Shown: positions 49,879-61,168 of the stretch, one piece after another
Position numbering within the stretch: position 1 is the first letter of the stretch
Layout of the letters: the number at the start of each line of letters is the position of its first letter
From: Sordaria brevicollis
Taxonomy: Eukaryota > Ascomycota > Sordariomycetes > Sordariales > Sordariaceae
Direction of reading: 5' to 3'
Length of the DNA: 64,000 nucleotides
NCBI GenBank assembly: GCA_033439795.1
Contig: JAUTDP010000003.1
Coordinates: forward strand, 1,612,001-1,676,000
Program-made: the position numbers and the translations under genes
The notes under the pieces: generated by a model
Database searches by the model: none
Told to the model about the DNA's origin: nothing
What the model saw: only the letters and a program-made list of their open reading frames with translations

Positions 49879-51429
49879 CTAACCCCTAATGGCCCCCTCA
49901 AAAATCTCCATAAACCTCCACACATCCTCAAACCGACAGTACATCGGCACGGGCGCCACCCGAATCACATTCGGCTTCCTCTTATCACACACCACACCAT
50001 TCTCCTCCAACGCCATTGCCACCCTATCCATCAACCCATCCCTCAACAACAAACTGAGTTGCGTGCCCCTCTGCAACGGATCCCTCGGCGTAATAATCCT
50101 AAAAGCCGGCTCCTCCCCCTCCGGCTGCCTCCTCACAATCTCATCCAGCAAATATTCCGTATACGCCGTCAACACCAACGCCTTATTCCTGAGGTCCTTC
50201 ATACTCGTCCTATCAAAAACCGACAACGCCGCCGCCAAACTCGTCAAATCGATCGCGCTCGGATTCGAAATCTGGAACCCCTGCGCCCCAGCCGTAGGCT
50301 GAAACTCCTTATCCATATTAAACCTGACACTCTTATCCGCGCCATACCACCCGCTCAACCGCGGTTTAAACACCGGTTTTCCCCCGCTCATATCCACCTT
50401 TCCATGCCTCTCATGCACAAACGCCCCCGCCATCGCGCCGGGGCCGGCGTTGAGGTACTTGTACGTGCACCAAACCGCAAAATCCACGTTCCAGTCGTGC
50501 AGTTGGAGTTCGACGTTGCCGGCGCAGTGGGCGAGGTCCCACCCCACTACGAGGCCGCGGGCTTGCGCGTAGGCGGTGATGCGCGGGATGTCGAACAACT
50601 GCCCGGTATAATACTGGATTCCGGGAAGCAGGAGCAGGGCAGCGTCGTGTTTGTGATCGTCGATCGCCGCCAAAATCCGTTCCGTGCTCAGGTAGAGGTT
50701 GGCGTCGGGCTGGATCTCGATCATACTCTCCTCCGGATCAAGGCCGTGCAATTCAATCTGGCTCTGAAACGCATACCAATCGCTCGGAAACGGACGCCAT
50801 TCCAGCAAGATCTTGTGCCGGCCCGTGGCGGAGGGGCGGTAGAAGGAGGCCATCATTAGGTGGAGGTTGACGGTTAGGGTGTTCATCATGACGACTTCGG
50901 AGGGGGAAGCGGCGCCGACGAGGGGGGCGCAGAGGGTGGAGCAGTGGGCGGAGAGATCTTGCCAGGCGGATGGGAGGGGGGAGTTGGGGAAGGAAGAGAA
51001 GTGGCCGTTGACGCCGATGGAGGCCCAGGTTTCGAGGTGGGACTGGAGGTAGGATTGGATGGCACGGGGTTGGGCGCCGAGGGAGTTGCCGACGAAGTAG
51101 ATGCATGGTTCGTCGTCTTTGTTATCTTTGGTTTGGGTGCCTGGGGGGGTGTTAGTGGTGGTGTTGTGAAGGGGGTGAGGGTGAGGGTGAGGGTGGTGAG
51201 GTGAGTGAGGTGAGAGAAGCGGGGTAAAGGACAACGTACCAGGCATAGTCCCATCAAGCGCCTTCTTCTTCAACGAAGCGCGCGTGGGGATGATGAACTC
51301 ATCTCTGAAATGCTTCAACTCATCCTGCGCGTCCAAACTCTGAGCGTACTCCAAAGTGTTGGCGTTGGAAGGGAATTCGGGCTTTTTGCCCTCGCGGAGG
51401 ATGGCGACTTTGGATGCGAAGTCGCTCAT
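49879..51429 (-). CDS. bna5: Kynureninase (L-kynurenine hydrolase)
   Basis: PLP-dependent enzyme cleaving L-kynurenine to anthranilate plus alanine, and 3-hydroxykynurenine to 3-hydroxyanthranilate, in cytosolic tryptophan degradation and de novo NAD+ synthesis. Exons 51240-51429 and 49879-51140. The 99-nt intron 51141-51239 (GTACGT...CCCCAG, CACTAAC branch) is in frame, so the unspliced frame reads through as 516 aa; removing its Pro/His-rich insert gives 483 aa, the usual length. Signature residues: FVGNSLG near 79, [10 protein letters not shown] (Asp265, His268), PLP lysine Lys291 in [12 protein letters not shown], and C-terminal [17 protein letters not shown]. It is transcribed away from indoleamine 2,3-dioxygenase, which acts two steps earlier in the pathway. 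Assignment is firm. Confidence 0.95.
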   Translation of the reverse strand: MSDFASKVAILREGKKPEFPSNANTLEYAQSLDAQDELKHFRDEFIIPTRASLKKKALDGTMPGTLSFTPLLSPHSPHHPHPHPHPLHNTTTNTPPGTQTKDNKDDEPCIYFVGNSLGAQPRAIQSYLQSHLETWASIGVNGHFSSFPNSPLPSAWQDLSAHCSTLCAPLVGAASPSEVVMMNTLTVNLHLMMASFYRPSATGRHKILLEWRPFPSDWYAFQSQIELHGLDPEESMIEIQPDANLYLSTERILAAIDDHKHDAALLLLPGIQYYTGQLFDIPRITAYAQARGLVVGWDLAHCAGNVELQLHDWNVDFAVWCTYKYLNAGPGAMAGAFVHERHGKVDMSGGKPVFKPRLSGWYGADKSVRFNMDKEFQPTAGAQGFQISNPSAIDLTSLAAALSVFDRTSMKDLRNKALVLTAYTEYLLDEIVRRQPEGEEPAFRIITPRDPLQRGTQLSLLLRDGLMDRVAMALEENGVVCDKRKPNVIRVAPVPMYCRFEDVWRFMEIFEGAIRG

Positions 51430-53020
51430 TGTCGTTTGTTGATGTTCGTTTCCGGGGTGATGACGATGTGGATCTGCAGCGTCGAGGAAGAAAAGGGGGT
51501 TTGTTTACTTGGGTGGATCAAACTGGGATCCAGGGCAACGAGAGTTGATGATGGTGAGATGCAAGCCAACGAACCAACAGAGAAAAGAATCATGCAATGT
51601 TTTCTTGACGACAGCAAACGGGCGGTTTTGTACTAGAAATCTGGCTTTAGGTTAACCCCACCATCACCGGCATTCTCCGGATACTTTTTCTCTTTCCTTT
51701 TTTTTGCTTGGAAATCGTTTCCCACGGGACCACGAGAATTGGGAAGGTGCAGGTAGGCGTGGCGGAAGCGGAAGGTCGGGATGGTGGGGACCCGCTTTGG
51801 CTCGGCATTGTGGGGTAGCTGTGTAAGTTCCGTCTTCCGCTGTCCGCTCAGCTTCCGCTTTTTAGGTTCCGACGCCGCAGTCAGTGCAAAGCTTCCGCTC
51901 CGACCACTGGTCACAGCACGCAAATGATTGACAGTTCCGACGACAAACCAATTGACCGACAAAGGCCGCGATTTGCAAACCAAGCCACTCCGTCATCTCC
52001 AATCGACAAGTTCCGCTGTGTACCGCCAATACCCGGGATCACAAGAAATTAGGTAATTGTCAACTCCTGAACCGAGCAGATGACATTGACGGGTTGTGGT
52101 TGCTTGGAGTACAGTACATATCTCTCGTCCAACAATACTTGTTTCTGTGGATGCCTAGAAATTGACTTGACAGGTTCAACAACAGTTGACAGGTTTCGCA
52201 GCACATATCAGTACACCGTTGGACAAAATGGAAGAAGTCACAAGGCAGTGTTCTACCCCCTTCCGAAAGTTCGGTGAATTGGTGGTTGGTCAAAGGGGGG
52301 GAACGAGTGATCTTGACTTCGACGTCACCGCCCATCTTTTCATCGAGTATCTTCCAGGCTTCGGTGCCAATTCCAGAGAACCGTTGGTCGTTTACTCCAC
52401 TATAGTCATGCGGAGTGCGGAACGAACAGCGTCGGCGGAAGGATTGAAGATGGGATCGGAAGTTACCTCGCCAACCTTGATGGTCAGGATCAGAGCTTCA
52501 CGACCCAGGGGTATGGAGCATGGCCACAATGACATTGCATCCAAATCGTCCCAACAACGGTGTGCATGGGCCCATTCACAGTGGGTAGGTAGCTCGCGAA
52601 CTCGGCGGAAGTGAACGTGATTTTGCTAATTGGGAAAGTGGTTGGGAAACTTGGGATCAACCTTAGCTTTTCTGGAAGAAGTAGGTGAAGGAGCGAGAGT
52701 GTTCAAGGATTCCAGCCGGATAACACACAGTCTTATACGCACGAGGTCCCCCCGTAACCAGGTTTGTGCTCGGTTGCAAGTATATCAGATATCCCCCGAC
52801 GCTTGTCTTACCTTGCACCGCTCGGACTTTCCTCTTCTTTGTTATTACTTACCACAGCGGCTCTTGTGGACTGCACTGGACTCGCCTTTACTCCTGGACC
52901 TGGCAACAAAACAAAACCCCGAACTTAACTTCAACCACACACGTCGTTTCCTTCCACCGTGCGCCGATCGTCTAGACCTCCCCAAACTTGGGAGACAACA
53001 ACAAGGGAACAACACCAACA
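51430..53020. promoter_or_regulatory. Shared promoter region of kynureninase and indoleamine 2,3-dioxygenase
   Basis: 1.59 kb between two divergent start codons. It contains six TTCCGC hexamers (either strand) at 51762, 51768, 51835, 51853, 51893 and 52011, two of them as an overlapping AGCGGAAGCGGAAG-type pair. The side next to the dioxygenase ends in a pyrimidine-rich and CAA-rich leader. Open frames inside start at non-ATG codons and lack domains, so no gene is called. Confidence 0.6.
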
Positions 53021-54831
53021 ATGTCCCCCTACGAACATCTCCCCACCTCCGGCCCCAAGCCAACCTCAGATGCCGACGCCGGGCTTCCAGATCACATCCA
53101 GTCCCTGCTAAACAAGTACGACGTCACATCCAATGGCTTTCTGCCCGAGGGGCCACCGCTTGAACTCCTGCCGGATGAGTACTACGCCCCATGGGAGGAG
53201 CTTATTCGTCGACTACCTGAGTCGTTGGACGCTGGTATCTTCAGGGAGGAGGTTGATACCCTTCCGGTTTTGGAGACGAGCAGGCTGAAGAGGGAGGAAG
53301 AGTGGAGGAGGGCGTATGTGGTGTTGTGCTTTTTTGCGCATGGGTATATTTGGGGTGGGAGTAGGCCTAGTGAGGTGAGTTTCTTCTGTCGTTGTGTTTG
53401 GTTGGAGAGGAATTGGCAGTGGATGTTCGGTGAAGGGATAAAGATGTGCTAACATGATGGGTACAGGTCCTCCCGCCGTCGATATCACTCCCCCTCCTCT
53501 CCGTCTCCTCCCATCTCTCTCTTCCACCCATAGCAACCTACGCCTCCTTGAACCTCTGGAACTTCCGCTGCGTCGCTCCTCCTTCCACATCTCAGTCTCT
53601 GCCGCCATCTCCCCCCTTGACACCCGCGTCATCAACCCCCTCCCTCCCTTCCACCACCCAAGCAAAGACCGCCGACAAAAAGTTCGACCCAACCGACCTC
53701 TCCCGCCTCCGCACCCTACACACCTTCACCGGCACCCCCTCCGAATCCTGGTTCTATCTCGTATCAGTAGCAATGGAAGCGCAGGGGGCTTACATAATCC
53801 CCGTCATGCTTCGCGCTCTCCAAGCCATCTCCCTCCGCTCCGAGTCCTGGAAAGAAATCACCACTAAGGCTTTGCGAGAGCTGGTAACCTGCGTCGAAGC
53901 AGTTGGCGAGCTGTTGGAACGGATGTATGAGAGGTGTGAACCGATGGTCTTTTACCACCAAATCCGTCCGTTTCTGGCTGGTAGTAAGGGGATGTCTGCT
54001 GTGGGGCTGCCAAGGGGGGTGTTTTATGATTTGGGGCCGGCCGGCGGAGAGGAAGGAGAGGAGGGTGACACGGAGGTGGTGAGGGGAGAAAAGAGGAAAG
54101 GCAAATGGATGGCCTATCGCGGCGGGTCGAACGGACAGTCGAGCTTGATCCAGTTTTGGGATTTGGTCCTCGGTGTCGAACACGTCAGCCACGGTAACTC
54201 ATCTCCCCATTCCTCCTCCTCCTCCTCCTCCTCCAACCCTGGCAACACCGCCACCAAAACCACCGAACAAAAAGACCCCCCCTTCCACGAAGAAGTACGC
54301 TCCTACATGCCCCTCCCCCACCGGCAATTTTTGTCGCTAGTCTCCCGCATGGGTCCCGGCGGCGGTGGCAAGGGCGGAGGTATTCGCAAGGCCATCACCG
54401 AGATGGTTGCCACCGCTCACCAACAGGCCCGGGAACTAACGAAGGAGGAAATGGAGGTGCAAGAGGCGTTTACGGAAGCGACGAGGGCGCTGGCGAGGTT
54501 TAGGGATTTGCATCTCAAGATTGTGGCGAGGTACATTGTCATTCCGAGTAGACAAAAGGTGCCGGAGGAGTTTAGAAGTAGGGGGGAGAAGAGGGATGGG
54601 GTTGTTAATTTGGCTAGTGTTAGTTCTGGGTTGCATGAGAGGGGGGACAATGGGATGGGGGATGAGGGGGGGAAGGAGGGAGGTGGAGAGGGCGGAGGTT
54701 GGAAGGAGGGAGGGAAAGAAGGGGGAAAGGAAGGGGGAAAGGAGTTGACGGGTACAGGAGGCACAGCGTTGTTGCCGTTTTTGAAGCAGACTAGGGATGA
54801 GACGTTGAGGGCTGGGGAGGTTGGACGGTGA
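53021..54831 (+). CDS. bna2: Indoleamine 2,3-dioxygenase
   Basis: Haem dioxygenase opening the tryptophan pyrrole ring to N-formylkynurenine, the entry step of the kynurenine pathway. Exon 1 53021-53374, intron 53375-53466 (GTGAGT...GTACAG, GCTAAC branch), exon 2 53467-54831; 572 aa. The ATG at 53021 sits in ACCAACAATGTC; the frame is open to 52988, but no ATG occurs there. Motifs: LCFFAHGYIWGG in the distal small domain; ESWFYLVSVAMEAQG; YRGGSNGQSSLIQFWD (substrate/haem loop); proximal haem ligand His467 in FRDLHLKIVARYI; C-terminal GTGGTALLPFLKQTRDET. It is longer than typical because of a Pro/Ser insert (about 152-180), a Ser run, and a Gly/Lys/Glu repeat before the C-terminus. The neighbour kynureninase supports the role. 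Confidence 0.95.
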
Positions 54832-55211
54832 AGAATGACAAGCAAAATGGGGGAAGGAGAATGCATGCTGCAACTAAACAGATACATGGCAGCGTACATG
54901 ATACTAGACTTGCATGGCTCATGGTGTTGAGCGTCAAAATGAGCGCCGGCGTTAGGCGTCGCAGGGAAATGGAACAAAAGCACGGTGACGAAGATAGCGT
55001 AGGAAGGTAGAAATGCCAAGACCCCAAAATAGCTTCATTTAGCCAAGCCTCAAAAGCAATGCGATGCAATCTTTGGAAGACGTGATGATACTCTGCTGCT
55101 TGTACTTCAGTTGATGTTGGATGCAGGATTATATGCAGTCCTGCTGCCCCAGGATGTTGGACGTCGTTCATAACGCCATCTTTCACCTGTTATTATTAAC
55201 AACCACCAAAT
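54832..55211. other. Intergenic, no feature
   Basis: 380 bp between the dioxygenase stop and the tRNA gene, presumably the 3' UTR and terminator. Nothing specific seen. Confidence 0.4.
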
Positions 55212-55308
55212 GCCTCAATGGTCTAGTGGTATGATTCGCGCTTCGGGTTAAACCCTCATGGTAACACATGAATGTGCGAGGTCCCGGGTTCAAATCCCGG
55301 TTGAGGCC
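55212..55308 (+). tRNA. tRNA-Pro (anticodon CGG), intron-containing
   Basis: Acceptor stem GCCTCAA/TTGAGGC (7 bp, perfect) with discriminator C at 55308. The D-arm contains the A-box TGGTCTAGTGG, and the T-arm contains the B-box GGTTCAAATCC. Anticodon stem CGCGC (55237-55241) pairs with GTGCG (55274-55278). Anticodon CGG lies at 55244-55246. A 25-nt intron (55248-55272) sits at the canonical position 3' of base 37; the mature tRNA is 72 nt. A T-rich run follows at 55315-55340, fitting a Pol III terminator. Confidence 0.95.
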
Positions 55309-55663
55309 TTTGCTTTTGTTATTTTTTGCACTTTTTTTGGTTCTCATCTGCGTGATGCATGCGTGATGCAGGAGCGACGATGGGTGCAGATGGACGGGCA
55401 GGAACTGGTCGGGTCAAATGAGTCAGTCATACAACAACGTAGTTCGCATAACTATTTGTAGTCTATTCTATTACATCCAATTCCAAGTCTATGAACACAA
55501 ACTATTAAGATACCAAATACCAGTCTATCCAGTGCGTAACCCAAATATCCAACACTCCGGATTCCCCCGTTCCCGTTCTTCCATCAACTCACTCCGTCAA
55601 ACGTTTCCCACCATCACCCACCTCCTCTTCCACATCCACCTCAGTATCTTCACACCATGCAGC
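55309..55663. other. Intergenic, no gene
   Basis: 355 bp between the tRNA and the 3' end of the oxidase: Pol III terminator T-runs, then the oxidase 3' UTR. Nothing else visible. Confidence 0.4.
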
Positions 55664-57350
55664 TCACACCTTAATAGGCGCATAAAAACTAAACCTCCCC
55701 CTCGGATCATACTTCCTCTTCAACTGCCTCAACCTCTCCACCCTCCACCCTTCATACCCATACATCTGCTGCACGCTCTCACTCCCCTTTGCATAATTCA
55801 CATACACACTCTTCTTTTTCTCTCCACCAAACGCCGCATCCCTAATCTTCTCTCCCCACTTCACCGCCTCCCTATCCAGCGTCTTATTCCCCTTCTCCTC
55901 GTACGTCACCAAGAATCCATACAGCAGTTTTCTGTCCCTGAGCGCAAAAGCGGTCGATTCGTAAGGAACGGCCTGGACGGCTTGGAGGGAGTAGCCCTCG
56001 AGGTAAGCCATGGAGTTGGAGAGGGCCGGGAGGGTGCGGATCATGGAGGAAAAGGTGTTGAAGGAGGATCGCAAGGCGGGGAGGGAGTAAGTGTCTACGT
56101 CCATGCCGTAGACGGAGGCTTGGGCTTTGGGTTGGCATGCCCAGTCTGTGACGCGGAATTGGGCGGCGGCGGCGAGGCCCGGGTAGTCGGTTTCGGTGAC
56201 GGGGGAGGTTTGGGTGGCGTTGAGGGCGAGGAAGGGGGCGAAGAAGGGGGTTGCCTGGGAAGAGGGGCCGTTAAAGTAGATGGTTGAGATTATGACCGGC
56301 TGGATAGTTATGTGTTAGTGACCTGGCTACAGGTAGGAAGGGCAGGAGGTGTATGCTAGAGGGAGAAGAGAAAGCAGGAAAGGATAGGGCCAAAGCAGGG
56401 GGGAAGACTCACATTAACAGGATCAACCTCCGGCACCAACCTCCACAAACTCCAATAAACCACAAACTCACTCTGTCCCGCCATCACCTCATTATGCACC
56501 CTATACACCTCCTCCAACCTATCCTGCGTAAACGTGAAACTCTGGTACGTCCACGTCGGCCGCTCAACATCATACAACTTATACTCCACCTCCGTCACCA
56601 CCCCAAAGTTATGTCCCGCGCCCCTCAACGCCCAAAACAAATCGCTGTTTTCCGCGTTGCTAGCCTTAACCGCCGTGCCGTTGGCCAACACCACCCTAGC
56701 AGAAATAATCTGGTCCGCTCCCAATCCGTACTGCCCCTGTAACCAACCGTGTCCACCACCCAACGCCGGCGCTATCAGTGACACACACCTACACGACCCC
56801 GTAGTCGTCTGTTTCCCCCTAGCCCACAACGCCGGAACCACATCATCCCCCCTCAACCCACCCCCCAGAATAGCCGACCTCCCATCGGGTGCAAATCCCA
56901 TCTTGGTAAGATTCCTCGTCCAAATCGCCATCCCCCCCTTAAGCTGGGAAAGACCGTCCCATGTGCCGTGGGTGCCCGTCGTAGCTAAGAAGGGGATTCC
57001 TTTTAAATTGGCATAGCGGATTGTAGCGGAGACGTCAGACTCGGAGGCGGGGATGACGATGATGCCGTAGGTGGGCGAGTTGGTACGGGGGTTTTCGGAC
57101 CAGCGGTGGTTGTATTGACTGAAGGAGGGGGAGGAGGGGAGGATGATGACGGCGGAAGGGGAAAGGAGGGTGGTGAGGTCGGAGTGGATGGTTGGGGGGA
57201 GGGGGTGAGGGGGGAGAGGAGGGTGGTGGTGTTGTAGTCCCGTTCGGCGAGGGGGAGGGGGCCGGGAGTGAAGGGGGAGGCGGTGGTACTGGTGAAGCTG
57301 GCTAGGGCTAGGAGGCCGCCCCAGAGGAGGGAGCGGGTGCAGGACAGCAT
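55664..57350 (-). CDS. Secreted FAD-linked (BBE-like) oxidoreductase with apparent frameshift
   Basis: Exon 1 56413-57350, intron 56300-56412 (GTGAGT...TATCCAG, CACTAAC branch), exon 2 55664-56299; about 524 aa if read continuously. N-terminus MLSCTRSLLWGGLLALAS is a clear signal peptide. The FAD-binding PCMH domain follows: YGIIVIPASESDVSATIRYA, TTGTHGTWD (covalent-FAD His region), LGGGLRG, GSCRCVSLIAPALGGGHG and NFGVVTEVEY. The C-terminus has the BBE-type ending YDPRGRFSFYAPIKV. The signal-peptide frame and the FAD-domain frame differ by one base. The shift falls in a run of C residues (plus-strand G runs, about 57190-57235) with no possible intron. So it is either a pseudogene, a recent indel, or a homopolymer sequencing error. 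Substrate unknown; relatives oxidise sugars, alkaloids or polyketides. Confidence 0.82.
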
Positions 57351-59826
57351 TGTTGGTGGTGGAGGTTGGTGTAATGCTCGGGTGGGTTTGATGGTATGAT
57401 GCGTTGTTCGAAGTAAGGTGAGTCTGAGAAGTTGAAAGTGCTGCTGACTCCTTGGTGTTATCGAGGCTCTTGAGCTGTGCTTGTGATGCTCTCCTGTCCT
57501 TCATAGATGCAGTTCCACGAGCTCGTACTTATAACATCTTCGGTGCGCTCTGTCTAGGGTTACCGAGATGCGTACGGAGGTTTTTTTCTAGAGGTATCAA
57601 GCTCAGCCTCAACTTTGTGAGTCTTGCCTGGATGTTTAGAGGCTATGATATTGGAACTTTTGTCGTGATGTATTACAGAAACAGGCACAGACAGTCGTAC
57701 GCCAAGTTGACAAGGCGCAGGTACCGTACGGTGTAGGACAGAAACGTCCATGTTGGGCAATGACATGCGAATGCTCATGGGTTCGTTCTTCGCTACGTCC
57801 GAATATTGACTTCACGATGCTAGCATTGGTGGTGAGAAGCCGTGCCAGGTGAGGCTTGAAGAATTGGAACTTTTGCGTGCAGGGTCAGGGAGGCTCAAGG
57901 TGACAGGCATCCCTTCAGTGCGCTCACATGTTGACAAAGCGCAAGAAGGGTGTTCTGTAGGACCGTAGTGTTCTAGTATAATGTTACCTCGATCGCCTAA
58001 CTCTGGACGAACCGTAGTTAGGTAGTCTCAGGTCGCTTATCCCAAGCCTAGCCGCGCCTTGACACAAGTTCCCCGTGGCGTTCGCTGCTCGTGATGGGAT
58101 TCGTGATATTGCCATGGCGTGCTGTGCCGTAGATGTGCATCGACGTATCTTGAAAGGCAAAAATCGCCGACGGGGAATACCAAGAAAGTGGTCGTACGAT
58201 GGAAGAGTGCAACAGTATGAGCTATGCCGTATGTGGGCAAAAGTTCGGAGCGTTTTCGGTGCAACGACTTGGCGGGCCCGAGAGATTGGGAGATGTGTCT
58301 TTCCGTCATAAATGCTTGCAGACTCTCGGGTGCCTTAATATCGGATGATGATCATCTCGGTGCGGCCTTTGTGGTGGTTTCTTGGCTGTGGAGGTGACAT
58401 TGGTGCTCTTCAAGGGAGGGAAGACACTCGGTTGTAGTCAACCCGACATCCCGGATGCATCGAAGTAGAATAATGGACTAAAAGCTATAAACAGGCATGA
58501 ATATGATATGTGCTTCGCTGGATCACACAAAATTGCTTTAACATCACGGTGCTAGTTCAGAAACACCGGATCGTCCGGGCGGCGTCAACAGTTCGGTGGA
58601 TTTCTTGGCGTCCGAATCACCACATCGCTGTTCTTGGAAGTTGGGGTCAACTGGGGCAAATGACGAGTGAGAGTTGTCTGTGCCTCATCAGTACGCGTTC
58701 TCAGCAAGAAGATAGAGGTGTCATCGCTTGATGGTGTTGGAAGCTGGGAGGTTCATGACATGATAGTGCGCATGGACTCGCATGGGGATACAGGCAGAAT
58801 CTGCTAAATTGTTCAATAGCTTCGATCAAGTTGACTCAAGTGTCCGCATATAAGAGAGCAATTGCTCTTCCAGGACACATCACGAAACCAAGTTGAAGTT
58901 GGGGGCTGACACCCCTTTTTCTCGGTCGTGAGTTGACTTCATCATGCTGAAGCCTGAAATGGTCTGGTGCTGACTAGCCCAAGCCTCACCTTTTCAGCTT
59001 GCCATCCAAGCCACGAGGGCACAGCACGGTCCTTTTGTGATGGTCACCAATGGTGTCATCCACGCCGCAAAGTCCTTTGGTGAACGTCACCAATCCCCTG
59101 CCAAGACGATACACCCTTGAGGTTCGTTTCCTTCGGTCGGCTCATTGTGCCGTTACTGTGCCGTGGATGCACATGCTGTAAATGCGATAGTTCGGACTGC
59201 CAGCAAGCAATTGCGCTATTGGTTAGATAGACGCGAATGGGAAACTTATTGCCGGGATTGGGTTGTGGGTGCCTACTGCCTAGAAGCGCAGCGCGGTCAT
59301 GTCCGGTGCAGTTCGGTGATATGCATCATGGTTGTGGTTGGCTGTGGCCTGACTTGGGGGATCAGGCAAGACCTACCATAACACTGCCAGTGATTCGTCC
59401 GGGATCAGTTGTGATTCGAGAAATTTCGTAAAATAGAAAGGGCAGGTTTAAAAATTGTAGGAAAGGAGGGGTGCAAGAAAATGCATACATGCGCGATGCG
59501 TAGCGAGTAAAAAAACAGGTGGTGCGATGCATGTGGCCGCTACTTGCCATTTGTCTTGAATGTGAGGACACTTATCATTCTTCCTTTCATGCCGGGGGCT
59601 TCGGTCAAGAAGACGCAGGCAAGTTGATTGCAGTTGGGATTGAAATTCGATCTTGGCATAAATCCCGAAGCTTTCCACACAAAAAATTCTTATACTGTAA
59701 CCCAAAGAACAATACAAACGCATCAACGCATCATCACAACATCCCAACTCACAACGCAGCTGTTACGCTTTTTGCAAATGCAGATCATAAACTCATGTTC
59801 AGACTCATGCAAACATCCAATAACAA
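57351..59826. other. Gene-poor intergenic region
   Basis: 2.5 kb with only short frames on both strands, several from non-ATG codons, no domains and no consistent splice signals. It includes the oxidase promoter near 57351-57500. No RIP signature and no repeats with the rest of the window were found. Confidence 0.45.
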
Positions 59827-59918
59827 GGGCCGCTGGTCTAGTGGTATGATTCTCGCTTAGGGTTCAATAACCTGAGCATTCTTGCGAGAGGTCCCGGGTT
59901 CAATCCCCGGGTGGCCCC
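59827..59918 (+). tRNA. tRNA-Pro (anticodon AGG), intron-containing
   Basis: Acceptor stem GGGCCGC/GTGGCCC (one G-T pair), discriminator C at 59918. A-box TGGTCTAGTGG and B-box GGTTCAATCCC. Anticodon stem CTCGC (59852-59856) pairs with GCGAG (59884-59888). Anticodon AGG at 59859-59861 (A34 would be edited to inosine). A 20-nt intron (59863-59882) lies 3' of base 37; mature length 72 nt. T-rich terminator at about 59921-59940. Confidence 0.95.
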
Positions 59919-61168
59919 GATCTTTTTCTACTTTTTTTTTGCCCTCTCTCCACTCACTCTAGAATTCTGGTATTCCTGTTCTGCACTTCTCAGTTTCTGC
60001 CTTTTTTTTTCTTTTTGGTTCATTCTTAGTGTTATTTTGACCTTGCGTCCGGTTTTCTGTGTCTCTTTCTAGGTCTGTGTTAGCATTTTTGTTGTTCGCT
60101 CTTAAACAAGAAGCATGTTCGTGAGATCCAAATCATGGTCATGCAAAAAACGCAGTAAACCAACACAATGTCATGTCATCCTATTGCCAAAGTTGAAGAA
60201 CCTACCAGTCACGATTTTGCCCCGGAGTTCCTTTCCATGTGAGTTAACATGGGAAAATTCACACTGACATCAACGCACTCCTCCATCACCACAAACTTTC
60301 GACCCTGACTGTTAGTATTGCCAAGAACCCTCTCCGAGTCTCCGACACCCCGATGGCTACCTACCAGTACTTCATCCTAATTGCAGCCTCATCCCCAATG
60401 CAGGAAGCACTTCCAAACTGTCACCACATGAGATGGTGCAGCTGCACGAATAGTTGTATTCTGGGTTCATGCTTTCTTGCCCGCATATGCTTTGCTCCCA
60501 TTCTTTGTTGTCCATAGCCATAGATCCACAACATGGGAAGGAAGTATAACCGAATTTTTCCAAGGCGCAGCCATGTTGTGGTTCAGCCCTCAGACTTCCG
60601 GAGTCCGGACACGCCGATTTTGTGGTAGAGGTTGGAGGATGCGTGGGGAAGCACAGGCACAGGCACAGGCATCCAACCTCGAAAAAGAGTTTGGCCCCCG
60701 TAAGCCTATGTATCGTCAGTGGTTACTAATATGTTTTCGTAGAGACAGTCAAGCATGATTGACCTCCCGTTGGAAATCCGAGTGGACAAACACTGGTCAA
60801 GACATGCAGGGAAGGGGGAGATGCATGCATGCATGGGAATGAGAGTGAATAAAGAGAGTGCACTCCAAACACATGAAAGCAAACTGGTCGCTGACAAGAC
60901 TACAATACTGTTTCGCTAGTGCATTGTTCCAAACATATAAACTCAATGCAAACTAGCTAGATGTAGGTATCTCGTGTATAAAGCAGTGGTATCATGAACA
61001 ACGCGACAACCCAATATCTGCTTCTTCTCCACCTCGACCTTGATTCTTGAGCCTTGTTCTCAACCTGTCTCTTAGTCTCAGACGCTCCTTCTGGCTCCGT
61101 TCAATCCCTCTTCCGGTTTTCCCTTCCAGTTCCCATTCCTCCTTGAGTGGTTCCAGGCAGTCAGGCAT
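59919..61168. other. Intergenic, no gene supported
   Basis: 1.25 kb between the tRNA and the WD40 gene stop: T-rich Pol III termination region, then mixed sequence, including a TGCATGCATGCATG run near 60820 and the 3' UTR of the WD40 gene. Small frames lack support. Confidence 0.4.

Noticed and set aside
50059..50859. 266-codon Arg/Pro-rich plus-strand frame
   Set aside because: It is antisense to the kynureninase coding sequence.
52186..52614. 142-codon plus-strand frame in the IDO promoter
   Set aside because: It begins at TTG, has no recognisable fold and lies in the shared promoter region.
55418..56287. 289-codon plus-strand frame
   Set aside because: It is antisense to the C-terminal exon of the FAD-linked oxidase and has no domain.
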